Assembly: GCA_037179385.1 (NCBI GenBank)
Contig: CM074189.1
Coordinates: 23,683,648 to 23,747,647 of the forward strand
Direction of reading: 5' to 3'
Length of the DNA: 64,000 bases
Source: Holothuria scabra
Lineage: Eukaryota; Echinodermata; Holothuroidea; Aspidochirotida; Holothuriidae
In this document: positions 27,401 through 38,245 of the stretch, piece by piece
Layout of the letters: each line of letters begins with the position of its first letter
How positions within the stretch are numbered: the first letter of the stretch is position 1
Translations under genes and position numbers: made by a program
Notes under the pieces: model-generated
The model's database searches: none
Told to the model about the DNA's origin: nothing
The model's input: the letters and a program-made list of their open reading frames with translations, nothing else

Positions 27401-28468
27401 TTTATTGTACGGTACGTGCCGTAGGATAATTTTCATTGAGGACAGTTAAACACACTGAGGTAACTGTAACGTGACCCAATGTTATTTTTTATTCATCTCT
27501 CGAGGTTTATTTCATTTTATCACTGAAAAATTTTCTGGGATCTTGTCTCAGTCAGTTCTTCCTTATTTGCTTTAAAGAGGTTGTTTCATTATTTATTAGG
27601 GATTATCTTATGTTTACTCATTTTTGTAATGATCAGATGATAGAAAGAGAGTGGTTCTCGAAAAGTGTTTCCAACTTGTTTAATAAATGTTGAAATGTAA
27701 TTCAAAATGGGTTATTTTGAGAATGACACAACATTTACAATTAAAATAACTAGAATAAAAATAATCATCCCTATTAGTGTAATAGATCAGGTCATTTTGT
27801 TAAGGCCTGCGAAATTTGGGACACGGTCCGTTTTGTGGCGCACGTAACTTTGCTTGCAAAAAGTTGAGAACAGCCATCCCGAAAATGTTAAGGTTTCGGC
27901 GAAAGGTTCTAATAGCTTCTCGCCCCTTGGCTCTTCGCCAGAGAGTCGAGGGGACTTTTAGAAAAAAGCTTCTAATAGCTTCTTTGGGAAGCAGTGAAAG
28001 TTTTGGTTTCGCCGAACGGCTCTTTGCCAGAGGGTCGAGAGGACTTTAGAAAAAGTAGCTTCTAGGTCTTTTGACTGTTATCGCTTGTAGTATCTTTCAT
28101 TAATTCTAGAATGTAGTCTCACGTAACACACTTCATTGTTTTATATATCTCGGCTCAAGAATGTCCTATGAAGATTGGAGTTGGACTGATAATTTTTTCA
28201 TGCGTTTATATTACATTTTGGAATTATTTTACGTGAGATATACTTTAATATCGCGTGTAGGCTATATACAGAACTAAAACTTTTGACGGACAAATTTTTT
28301 TAATGCATTTAGACATGCACGTGACATGTACCCCTCTCCCCGTCTGCCCGCCATCCTGGCATTGAAAGCGTCTCGTGTTTTTTTTTTTCTTTCTTTGTTT
28401 TGTTCTTTTATTTCTTTGGCGGGGGAGGGGGGAGGACACGTTCATTCGAGTATTGTACCATTTCGGAG
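24406..28468. repeat. Array unit 7
   Basis: Full unit of 4,063 bases. G tract of 13. It has CGCCCCTTGGCTC near 27922, as in units 1, 6 and 8. TA-flanked element 26059-26536; U2-like segment 28058-28099. Confidence 0.95.
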
Positions 28469-31400
28469 AAAGTGCCACACGGAAAACTATGGAGTAGGGC
28501 TGACATTGTTCTCATATAGGTTTTCATGGAATGGAGCAAATTTTTGTAGTCTTCTTTTTTACTAGAAAATTCGCCATGCCCACTATGACTCTATCTAATT
28601 TTCCTGCCAACTATATTAAAGGACTGGATAAGTGGTTTGGGGGTAATTAAAATACATGTCATTTGTTTTCCTTTAAACTAACATGGTTTGCCCGAATTGT
28701 CCACATCCTGACCAAATTTCAGATCTCGAAGGTATCTGCAGCCTTGTTTAACAGTTTTTTTTTCATTTAGAAAAGTGTCCAATATCTGATCCTCTGGAGT
28801 ACGACATCAGTGTTTTACAGGCGGTGTCACGGGTACTTTATGTTACAGATGAAAATGTAGTAATTCCTGAAAGAAACTGTAAAGAACGTTTTACTGCGTT
28901 AATCTGACGAAAATTAATTAATTGGAGTGGGTTTAACATGTAATTTTCATGAGTTCCTCGAATATGGGTAAGCTAGTTAAGCATGCTCTCTGATATTAAG
29001 CTAAATAGTCTTACGTCTTCCTTTCCCTTTCTCTCCGTCTTCCCTTTTCTAATTCTTAATTTGCCCTCTTTAACGCCCGGAAGCCCGTCTTAAGAAGGGG
29101 GCACGGGTTTCCACCTGCCCTGTCCCGGAAAATAGGCTACCTTCTCCACGAAAATTTCAAAGTGACAAGAAACTTTGTCCTTCTAACTTGTGCCACTGTA
29201 GAACGTCGTCCCGTGAAGAATGGTAGTTTGGGCCCCAAATTTACTTCTGTCATGGGCCCAAAATGGTAAATCTGGCCTTGCTCGTCTTAACAGCACAGAA
29301 AAGTTTCGGATTTTCAGAGACAGTAACTTTTGATATACACGCTACACAACCGGTCAAAGTCCGAAATTTGAAGGTCACTATAAGCATTTCTTTTCATTTA
29401 TTGGGCTTCATAATATTTTGAAAGTAATTCATACGGTTTACACAAATAATAATGAAACATTATATAATACGAAGATATTGTGAAGGTACGCACTCTAAAA
29501 TATCCAGAGAGCTTTTCGAGTAAGTTGCTGCCGAGAGAAAAGGGAAACATAAATTAAGCTGAGACTGTACCCGAGGTCTGTGATATTACGTACGAACACG
29601 AAAAACTGTTAACCTTTGACCTAAAACATCTGCTCGATTTAATTTTCCCTTGGCCCCTCCCTAATTATCATTGATTCTAGCTTACCCTTGTCCCACATGC
29701 ATACCCTATACCTTTTCCCCATACTACTCTAGGCATGCCTTACACATTAACCCATTTAGGTCATATTTGTTTGGAAAAAGAAGTCAAAGCAGCATCAGCT
29801 TAGACTGTCCTAAAAGTTTTTAGTTCAAACTGGGGCGTTCTCGTCTTTTTCTTTTATCGTGTTTCTGGTATCGGACCACTAACTCAAATACTCGTGCCTG
29901 TAAAAATGTTTACTGACAGACAAAGTGCCTTAAAAATTTATGTGATGTTGTTCCTGACTGTGTTACTTACAAAATATGATCATTTTTGCATTGGGATTTT
30001 GTAGACAACGAGTTGAAACACAGACTGTGCAAAATTCAAGGCAATTTAATTAGTGCCATTGTTTACTGTATTACTCCGCTCTGTGAAATGCCGTTTTTGA
30101 GTAGAAGCTACTACTAAGGGAGCACACCACCATTAGTAGAACGGCCTTGCCGGGAAAAGTAGTTCCAAAGTACACCGTCAATTTTAGGTCATCTTTAAGT
30201 GTGAATTGCTCAAGTTAAGCTAATCAGATGTGGTTGTGTGGTTGTTTTGTTTTGGATATGAAAGAGGACGTGTCAATGTGTGAGTGTTGCCAAATTGGGA
30301 AGAACTGAAGGTGATTTAGACTGTTTAAAAATTTGGTGTGAAAAAGACGTTATTTCCGTCACCTTGCGGATTAATAGTGTAGAGACCCTAAATTTCATCC
30401 CATTGTATCTCAAAATCTAAACGGTCATGCTATGGTGAATTTGTAATGCCATAATTGGCCAACTCACTGGCTTTCATGTGAAGGGTAGCTTTAGTGGGGT
30501 GTGAACTTTGACTGGGCTGCGGGGTGGGGGGGGGGGGGGCATTTAACGAAAGCAAAATAGTGTGTAAGTCAATGGAGAAATTAGTGGCGGTGTGCTCCCT
30601 TATGCCGGATAACACATACCTATCTCTCTCATGTTATACCCCCCTCCCCGAAGGGGTCTCAAGTTCTTAGAGAAAGAAATAAACTTCAAACTTCATCATT
30701 CAATGGTCAGGAGAAAGGAAATCTGAAAGTGCAATGAAAGCACAGAATGATTGTGAGCTTCGATCAGAGAGGTGGCATCATAGTGATGGCATGTCCTGGT
30801 TGAAAACTTCTACTGGGAGCTAGGGGGTACGGAAGTAGCCTAATTAATGTGCAACTCAATGGGACTTATAATTAGTGACCCGCTACCTTCTTGAATTTTC
30901 AGATTTTATAAAAGGAGGCGCCTTACTGAAAGAAAAAAAAACAAAAACAAAAGATTGAAGCCAAGCGTTCAAGGTCTCTGGCCGGTTATGTATCCTGTCA
31001 ACTACAACAGAGAACCAACTCAGGCGCCTCTCTAGTACCCTTCTGCATACAGTGACGCTCAGCGTGCTTTGTATACGACAGCAATCTTTCCCCGGGACTC
31101 CCCTCAAGGACCGGCGATACATTGGGGAGGAACACTACTCGCCTCCCAGTGCAATCAGAGTAGGACCATGTGTGAACACTACCGTCCGGTTTGGCGTCAA
31201 ACGTGCCGCGCAGGTTATAGTAGAGGATGCCTTATATAAATTGAACATCTGCATCTATCACACGTTAGGGTGGAATTTTCAAAGTACAAATATTAGCCAG
31301 ATGTAGTGTTAGCAGAAAGGAGTTATGTTTATCAAATATTTGTAGATAAAATTTTTAATTATTTTTGCATGTTCTTGACAAGATTTTCCTCTATGACTGA

Positions 31401-32125
31401 TGTTTCTTCTTAATATTTTTCATTTTCGCTTCAAATGGAGGCTTATGTCACAGAAACGTCACAATCTTTTATTGTACGGTACGTGCCGTAGGATAATTTT
31501 CATTGAGGACAGTTAAACACACTGAGGTAACTGTAACGTGACCCAATGTTATTTTTTATTCATCTCTCGAGGTTTATTTCATTTTATCACTGAAAAATTT
31601 TCTGGGATCTTGTCTCAGTCAGTTCTTCCTTATTTGCTTTAAAGAGGTTGTTTCATTATTTATTAGGGATTATCTTATGTTTACTCATTTTTGTAATGAT
31701 CAGATGATAGAAAGAGAGTGGTTCTCAAAAAGTGTTTCCAACTTGTTTAATAAATGTTGAAATGTAATTCAAAATGGGTTATTTTGAGAATGACACAACA
31801 TTTACAATTAAAATAACTAGAATAAAAATAATCATCCCTATTAGTGTAATAGATCAGGTCATTTTGTTAAGGCCTGCGAAATTTGGGACACGGTCCGTTT
31901 TGTGGCGCACGTAACTTTGCTTGCAAAAAGTTGAGAACAGCCATCCCGAAAATGTTAAGGTTTCGGCGAAAGGTTCTAATAGCTTCTCGCCCCTTGGCTC
32001 TTCGCCAAGAGAGTCGAGGGGACTTTTAGAAAAAAGCTTCTAAAAGCTTCTTTGGACAGCAGTTTAAGTTTTGGTTTCGCCGAACGGCTCTTTGCCAGAG
32101 GGTCGAAAGGACTTTAGAAAATGTA

Positions 32126-32173
32126 GCTTCTAGGTCTTTTGACTGTTATCGCTTGTAGTATCTGTTCTTTTCA
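32126..32173 (+). pseudogene. U2 snRNA-like segment, longest form (unit 8)
   Basis: Against the U2 sequence known from vertebrates, 38 of 48 positions match without a gap, including an uninterrupted 16-base run TGTAGTATCTGTTCTT that spans the branch-point-pairing GUAGUA. In the stem I hairpin, canonical GGCC-UUUU-GGCU is replaced by GGUC-UUUU-GACU. This keeps all four pairs through a compensatory C-G to U-A change. Downstream homology fades after TCA, and the U2 Sm site is not evident. Together the run and the paired change make chance similarity unlikely. Whether it is transcribed cannot be told from the sequence. Confidence 0.7.
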
Positions 32174-32196
32174 TTAATTCTAAGATGTAGTCTCAC

Positions 32197-32223
32197 CAGG
32201 GAGTTGCAACTCCCTGGTCTCAC
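32197..32223. mobile_element. Palindromic micro-insertion with 6-bp duplication
   Basis: Present only in unit 8. The insert is CAGGGAGTTG joined to CAACTCCCTG, a perfect 20-base palindrome plus one G, followed by TCTCAC, which repeats the TCTCAC just before it (32191-32196). Interior units have a single TCTCAC here. This looks like two terminal inverted repeats with nothing between them, flanked by a target duplication: an extremely deleted MITE or a transposition by-product. Confidence 0.5.
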
Positions 32224-32565
32224 GTAACACATTTCATTGTTTTATATATCTCGGCTCAAGAATGTCCTATGAAGATTGGAGTTGGACTGTTAATTTTTTC
32301 ATGCGTTTATATTACATTTTGGAATTATTTTACGTGAGATATACTTTAATATCGCGTGTAGGCTATATACAGAACTAAAACTTGTGACGGACAATTTTTT
32401 TTTAATGCATTAAGACATGCACGTGACATGTACCCCTCTCCCCGTCTGCCCGCCATCCTGGCATTGAAAGCGTCTCGTGTTTTTTTTTTTTTGTTTTGTT
32501 CTTTTATTTCTTTGGCGGGGGAGGGGGGGGGGACACGTTCATTCGAGTATTGTACCATTTCGGAG

Positions 32566-33892
32566 ACAGTGCCACACGGAAAACTATGGAGTAGGGCTGA
32601 CATTGTTCTCATATAGGTTTTCATGGAATGGAGCAAATTTTTGTAGTCTTTTTTTTTACTAGAAAATTCGCCATGCCCACTATGACTCTATCTAATTTTC
32701 CTGCCAACTATATTAAAGGATTGGATAAGTGGTTTGGGGGTAGGAATTAAAATACATGTCATTTGTTTTCCTTAAAACTAACATGATTTGCCCGAATTGT
32801 CCACATCCTGACCAAATTTCAGATCCCGAAGGTATCCGTCTGCAGCCTTGTTTAACAGTTTTTTTTTTTCATTTAGAAAAGTGTCCAATATCTGATCCTC
32901 TGGAGTACGACATCAGTGTTTTACAGGCGGTGTCACGGGTACTTTATGTTACAGATGAAAATGTAGTAATTCCCGAAGGAAACTGTAAAGAACGTTTTAC
33001 TGCGTTAATCTGACTAACATTAATTAATTGGAGTGGATTTAACATGTAATTTACATGAGTTCCTCGAATATGGGTAAGCTAGTTAAGCATGCTCTCTGAT
33101 ATTAAGCTAAATAGTCTTACGTCTTCCTTTCCCTTTCTCTCCGTCTTCCCTTTTCTAATTCTTAATTTGCCCTCTTTTACGCCCGGAAGCCCGTGGGCAC
33201 GGGTTTCCACCTGCCCCTTTCCGGAAAATAGGCTACCTTCTCCACGAAAATTTCAAAGTGACAAGAAACTTTGTCCGTCTAACTTGTGCCACTGTAGAAC
33301 GTCGTCCCGTGAAGAATGGTAGTTTGGGCCCCAAATTTACTCCTGTCATGGGCCCAAAATGGTAAATCTGGCCTTGCTCGTCTTAACAACACAGAAAAGT
33401 TTCGGATTTTCAGAGACAGTAACTTTTGATATACACGCTACACAACCGGGTCAAAGTCCGAAATTTGAAGGTCACTATAAGCATTTCTTTTCATTTATTG
33501 GGCTTCATAATATTTTGAAAGTAATTCATACGGTTTACACAAATAATAATGAAACATTATATAATACGAAGATATTGTGAAGGTACGCACTCTAAAATAT
33601 CCAGAGAGCTTTTCGAGTAACATAACAGGTTGAAGGGCAAAGGAGGGCCAAGGCCCCATAAGATGCCCTGAAGACCAAGCCCTAATCAAAAGTCAAACCA
33701 CCAAAGCTTGACTACAGCCCCAAACAATCAGATTCTACCACAGCCATGGAAAAACCTGTCAATGTTAACCTTAAAGCAGTGAAGTAAGTTGCTGCCGAGA
33801 GAAAAGGGAAACATAAATTAAACCGAGACTGTACCCTAGGTTTGTGATATTACGCACGAACACGAAAAACTGTTCACCTTCGATTTAAAACA
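32566..33892. repeat. Array unit 9 (partial, most diverged)
   Basis: Covers only the first ~1.16 kb of the unit, interrupted by a 162-base insertion at 33621-33782. Substitutions and small indels are clearly more frequent than in interior copies; for example the CTTAAGAAGGG segment of other units is missing near 33193. Homology stops at GATTTAAAACA and is followed at once by a LINE relic. Confidence 0.93.
33621..33782. mobile_element. 162-bp insertion in the partial ninth unit
   Basis: Comparison with the same place in other units shows 162 extra bases. AGTAA lies on both sides (33616-33620 and 33783-33787), consistent with a 5-bp target duplication. Only weak inverted similarity is seen inside (CATAACAGGTT near the start, AACCTGTCAATG near 33752), so I do not assign a family. 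Confidence 0.55.
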
Positions 33893-33975
33893 AATATGAA
33901 ACATAAAAAGAACAGGGGTCCAAGGACAGTATCCTGTGGAACTCCATAACTGACCAGAGGCCTTCCTGTAGGCTA
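33893..33975 (-). pseudogene. LINE reverse-transcriptase relic
   Basis: The minus strand reads RPLVSYGVPQDTVLGPLFF, matching the GVPQG-x-LGPLLF signature of non-LTR retrotransposon reverse transcriptases (the finger/palm motif before the YxDD box). The second G of the signature is D here. The frame cannot be followed far on either side and no YxDD motif is present, so this is a short dead fragment. It abuts the last recognisable base of the tandem array. Confidence 0.6.
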
Positions 33976-34451
33976 CGTACGTACACGCAGGCTATGTCAT
34001 TACGTCTGAAGCATAGAGCAGGATAATCGAACTCTGTACAGTACGAAGTTCCTAGGCTTTAACCTGCTCTATTGTCTGAAGTCATGTCACGACCATAGAG
34101 CAGGATATAGGAACTAGAGTACGGACTCCCAATGGCGCGTACGTAAATCGTCTGTGATTGCATGGAGACACGGCATCCACGTTCACTCTGGGCATGACTT
34201 GGGCAAACGTCACGTGGGGAGCGATCATTTGTGTACGAACTGTATGGCAGAAATTGATTCGGCCAATTCCTGGGACTTATTTGTCCTTGTAAAATGTGTA
34301 TTTCATCCTAAAAAGTGGCATAAGCTGTTCGCTTTCACGTGTAAAGATATTTTCTTACTTTTCACGTCAACAGAAATGGTCGGCAAGGGGCTGAATTTGC
34401 TTTTCAGTGATAAAAAGAGTAACGTTCGAGGAACGCACTCATGCAGGCAAG

Positions 34452-34650
34452 GACAACTCGCCCTTGTAAGACAAAACGGCCTCACAGTTCCAAGTGCTTT
34501 TGTAAAGTCGGACAACTCGGTACCTACTAAAAGCATATAGCCCTTTATATACAGACAATTCGACGTCTTATATAATGAAGCTGGCTACTCAGACAGCTCG
34601 GCACCTAATGAAACTCCGAACTGAGGAGACAACTCGCCCCCAAATGAAGT
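34452..34650. repeat. Degenerate GACAACTCG-type tandem repeat
   Basis: GACAACTCG or close variants recur at 34452, 34511, 34553, 34592 and 34628. Spacing shrinks from 59 to 36 bases, and several copies are followed by a CACCTAATGAAA-like segment. The 128-codon frame at 34154-34540 runs into this repeat and is not convincing as a gene. Confidence 0.45.
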
Positions 34651-34659
34651 CGCAAATGT

Positions 34660-35524
34660 AGGCCTATCCTAACATTCCAACATTTTTCTTATGTTTGATT
34701 TTACATATTTCTTGTGGAGATTGAAAAAAGGACGTTAAAAAGGAAGGCATATTCTTCTACTAAACTGAATACCTGGGTCACTGGGTGGGGAGGGGTTTTT
34801 ATCATTTTTTTTTTCTTTTTCATTCTCAAATTAAAAACTATGCCTAGTAAAGTAGTATAGACTGGGCAGCACAAGTAGCATGACGTGACTGATGTTATTT
34901 TATTTTAGTAGCTGGTCAGCTGTTAGTCATATGTTGTAAGTGGTTGACTAAAAAGATGAACCAGAATATTTTTGCCAATTGAATCAGTCAGCTTGATATA
35001 CAGTGGGTAGAAAAGTTACTTAATGTTACTCCCTTCTACAGCTGACTAAAATTTCGCATGAAAGTGACTCATTGAGCCTTGTGAATTAGGGGCACCTAAT
35101 AAAATACTGTAACTACAGATGCCAAACTGAAAAGAGAAAATTTGAACAGACATTCTATATCTTTACTACATTGTATTATTTTTGTACCCTTTTCTTCCTT
35201 TTTCACATACAGATGTTTTTAATTTACAGCTATAAGGAATAATGATGTAGTAGGGCTACAGGTGCAATTTCTTTCTAACCATTTGAAAAGGAGTGCAAAA
35301 TTTGGGAAAGGGAAGAGCTGGCAATAGCCACAGTGCACCTTTGAATTTTTTTGAAATGTCACTCCACAATTTCCCACGGTATCTTCCAAGGTGTAGGCTG
35401 CAATGTGGCCGGTACCATGATATGCAAACTACTGCACAGCCTAACTAAAGCCAAACTAAAGCCTACTATATGTGTCTCTTGTATAAAATGCTTCTCAGCT
35501 TGTCATAATGGCAACAGTGAGCTT
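34660..35524. other. No recognisable feature
   Basis: AT-rich sequence with short homopolymer tracts. I see no exon-like open frame bounded by good splice signals and no clear repeat. Confidence 0.5.
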
Positions 35525-35532
35525 GAAGAAAC

Positions 35533-35728
35533 CAGTGTTGTAATCGAGTCACTAAATCTAGTGACTCAAGTCACCAGTTTTCAAACTTTTAAGTGGCTCT
35601 AGTCTACTCGAGTCATTGACTCGAGTCACTGAACTATTCCAAAGCCGAAATAACTCCTGAATTCTATTGAGTCACTATCATTTTGAGAGAAGTATGTGAC
35701 ATGAGTGCTGATTTGTTACAACACACTG
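35533..35728 (+). mobile_element. hAT-type MITE, copy 1
   Basis: Ends CAGTGTTGTAA and, reversed, CAGTGTGTTGTAA are inverted repeats. They are flanked by GAAGAAAC (35525-35532) and GCAGAAAC (35729-35736), an 8-bp target duplication with one mismatch, as for hAT transposons. The interior is rich in GAGTCACT and ACTCGAGTC motifs. A second, inverted copy lies at 50803-50968. There is no coding capacity. Confidence 0.72.
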
Positions 35729-36163
35729 GCAGAAACTTGAAGCACTAGTTTACTGGTATGCATGAAGAGTAAGAAGCAGAACATGAATAGGCCTACATGT
35801 ACAGTATACATTTGTCTGATCCACTTCTTCTTCAAACAATGTTAAATAGGTTCAATTCTACCAACCATTTAAGTCCAATCACAGTCACATGTTACAGTAC
35901 TTCTCTAATTTCTCTGGGCACTTAGAAGTCTTTAAAACTGTTGTCAAGTATAATAAAGAATGCAGTCTTTCACCGGCAGCTGACATTATTGCTTCACATA
36001 ATTTTGCTTTGGCTTGTTGAATGTCTCCCTCATTGCAACTGTCTAAACTCCAGTAATTGCAAGGTATGGTGATCCAGAATAAACATTTTCTTTCAAAATA
36101 TTCAAGGTGTACATGATGATAATTAAAAGTCAGTTGACACTTTGTAGGTTAAGTGAACCTGGA

Positions 36164-36457
36164 CTTAAAAGATGACACCCAAGCAGTCCCAATTCTCTTA
36201 ACCTTCTTCAATAAGCCCCTCGATCCCTCCTCTGCCTAAAATTCATCCTCATCCAGACACAATCTTAGTCTGTTACTTCAGGGTGATCATACTTGATCCC
36301 AGCGTGTAATCAAATATTCTCAGTACAGTGTGTATCAGTTCTGTACTCTGCACTTTTTGAACTTGCTTTCAGTCAAAGAGTAGAGCCAATTGGCAATTTC
36401 TGTGGATGTGGACTAACTACAAAAATTATAGTTTGGGGTGAGAGAATCAAGCTTTAA
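36164..36457 (+). mobile_element. Inverted-repeat MITE family A, copy 1
   Basis: About 290 bases, from CTTAAAAGATGACACC to GGGGTGAGAGAATCAAGCTTTAA. It shares internal blocks (CATCCAGACACAATCTTAG; TCAGTCAAAGAGTAGAGCCAATTG; the TAGTTTGGGGTGAGAG end) with the elements at 50249-50546, 57210-57514 and 60173-60258. The TTTAAAG-type ends hint at a TTAA target. Confidence 0.62.
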
Positions 36458-37534
36458 ATGTCTTTGTTCACTTCATTATCTGCTTGTGTGGCAGATGTCT
36501 TTAGACATGACCACATCCAGTGTAAAGTACAGGAAACAGTCCATGGCCAGAAGCACTATGAATCTGACATCCCTTGGTTTTCTCCCTGCAAGTGCAAGAA
36601 AAAAATGAAACCATCAGTTTCTGTTTGGGGTGAAGATTATGTATTAAAACCAAATGCAACCCATAGCATAGTACACATGTATAGTAGCCTACAACTCAAG
36701 ACTGGCATCAGGTATTCAATGTTTTTTTTTTCTTCTTCTTTTAAGTGTTGGTAAAAGTAAGTTAAACTGCATCAAGGAATTAAACACTAACATATTTCAC
36801 CATTTCCCCAAGTAATGTACCTTTCCAGTGCAACAGAATCAAGCTTGATTATAGGCCCCACTCGGCATATTATAGCCTAACGTTACACATGTACATAAAT
36901 TTGAGGCATCAGACCTTAGTCAGTTACAAATTTGGCTCCAAAAATTTGTCTCAAACATACTTGGGGACTGTAGACACCCTACCCCCTTTTAAGAGTTTTA
37001 AAGAAAGTGGCAAAGTATGGTTAAAATTACTGCAACCCTCACCCTAGCAGACCAAAATTGCATGTCAGCTCTTTTTAACTAAGGCCCTACTGTTTTACAG
37101 CCTGCTGCTAAATAATTAAAAACACCCCCTGTAGGCCATTTTTGCCCCATCTGACCAAAATTCCTAGCCCCACCAATGTAAAAAGACCTCTTGTTTATAT
37201 GACATCTCATTGCATCGTGAAAAGGCTCCATGCACAAAGCTTACAGAAGGGGAGTAGATTATTTAGATTCAGGAACTATCCAGTAACGTTAGGCGTAGTA
37301 TATACTGTATACTACGTATATAGGCCTATTGCATACTAACTGTGTTACAGGAACGTGTTCGAACTAAGTGAAGAAAAATGCGTCTTTTTAAACTTAAACA
37401 AGAATAAAATACGTAACCATCACAAGAAACTTACAATTTATGAGAGATACTACATCCTCCTCCTTTTCTGATAGAAGTAGATGATTTTAGAAATCAAATT
37501 TTTGGACGTTCATGTGCATGTGATTTGTATGAAT
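36458..37534. other. Mostly featureless sequence upstream of the coiled-coil gene
   Basis: No convincing exon. A TATATAAGC stretch near 37539, about 225 bases before the proposed start codon, could be a core promoter element of the downstream gene. Confidence 0.35.
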
Positions 37535-37764
37535 CTCTATATAAGCGATCGGTCTGTTGCCCAGATAGAATATGGGTATTGAGTGTCCATACGATCACAG
37601 CTGTTTTGGGGAGTCCGCCCTCTACTTCCTATTATCCTACTCTATGGTCACGACTCTGCACAGATGTACGGAGCATTTTTCGCTCACATGAAACCGCGTT
37701 CGCGGAGGATAAAACAAGCTTGATGCTTCGTCACACTCGTACTCACCGAAGCTCTCGTACAACA

Positions 37765-37866
37765 ATGTCAAAGGGCTCGGGAAGAACATCAAATTACGTG
37801 TCTTCGAGCAGCAAAACAAGCGGACTTCGCCAAAATGAAGCAAACTTGAAAGAAAGAGTGAAAGAG
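37765..37866 (+). CDS. Coiled-coil protein gene, exon 1
   Basis: Encodes 34 residues beginning MSKGSGRTSNYVSSSS: a Ser-rich head followed by the start of a heptad pattern (NLKERVKE). It ends at a GAG|GTAGCC donor in phase 0. The ATG context is CAACAATGT. The same frame is open upstream to 37525 with further ATGs near 37525 and 37720, so the start is a choice; I take the last ATG because the upstream residues look like translated 5' UTR. Joining to the next exon gives LKERVKELETEV, an unbroken leucine-zipper rhythm, which is the main reason to trust this exon. The donor is not strong, and the following intron of 11.3 kb could hide other exons. Confidence 0.55.
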
Positions 37867-38061
37867 GTAGCCTACTAAGGTTATGGCATTCAATGTTTGG
37901 TAATCCAAGTTCGAACTGGCGATTACGAAATTCAGCGTCACGTAACTATGATACCATGCATTGACTGGCAATCTCCCGTGGTGTAGGCTGCTGTAATAAC
38001 ATGTAATTTCAGTGTAGGCCCAACTTAGGCCTAGGCCTATACTCAAGGCATATTGTTAGCC

Positions 38062-38245
38062 AACAATCCTCGACAAAAATGATGGGACAAAAAAAGCAAA
38101 ACAAACAATGAGCAGAACACCATCCTCCGACTCCCCAATTCAATGTTGCGGCAGCCCAAGGCGACCTGAAACTTCAACATTGATACAGGGAGCCGGGTTT
38201 GGCCCATCATATTTTCGTCGAGGATTGTCAGAAGCCTGTACAAAG
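38062..38245. mobile_element. Inverted-repeat MITE family B, copy 1
   Basis: ACAATCCTCGACAAAAATGA at the left is matched in reverse by the right end (GTCGAGGATTGT plus flank TCAGAAGCCTGTACAAAG). The interior shares GTTGCGGCAGCCCAA and CTGAAACTTCAACATTGATA with the copy at 43688-43868. In that copy the CTTCTGACAATCC flank is on the left, so the full terminal repeat is longer than either copy shows. Confidence 0.62.

Larger units (their letters stand above)
28469..32565. repeat. Array unit 8 (edge copy, diverging)
   Basis: Full unit of 4,097 bases. From about 30,450, and clearly after 32,000, it gathers many private changes: CGCCAAGAGAGTC near 32003, TTTGGACAGCAGTTTAAG near 32050, a U2-like segment with six extra bases, and a 27-base palindromic insertion at 32197-32223. 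The G tract reads GGGGT followed by 14 G. TA-flanked element 30117-30600; U2-like segment 32126-32173. Confidence 0.95.
1..33892. repeat. Tandem array of ~4.07-kb noncoding units (8 full + 1 partial copy)
   Basis: The same sequence restarts at 1, 4076, 8138, 12208, 16273, 20339, 24406, 28469 and 32566, with unit lengths of 4062-4097 bases. These starts are my arbitrary phase (the first AAAGTGCCACACGG of each unit, ACAG instead of AAAG in the ninth). Interior copies differ mainly by scattered substitutions and by homopolymer length. The array is open on the left and ends at about 33,892, about 1.16 kb into the ninth unit once an insertion is discounted. Short open frames recur in each unit but break when poly-T or poly-A tracts change length, and none resembles a known protein. 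The size, head-to-tail order and homogeneity suggest a macrosatellite or an amplified small-RNA locus. Confidence 0.97.

Noticed and set aside
34154..34540. 128-codon plus-strand frame
   Set aside because: No recognised domain, overlaps a degenerate repeat, and an antisense frame of similar openness exists.
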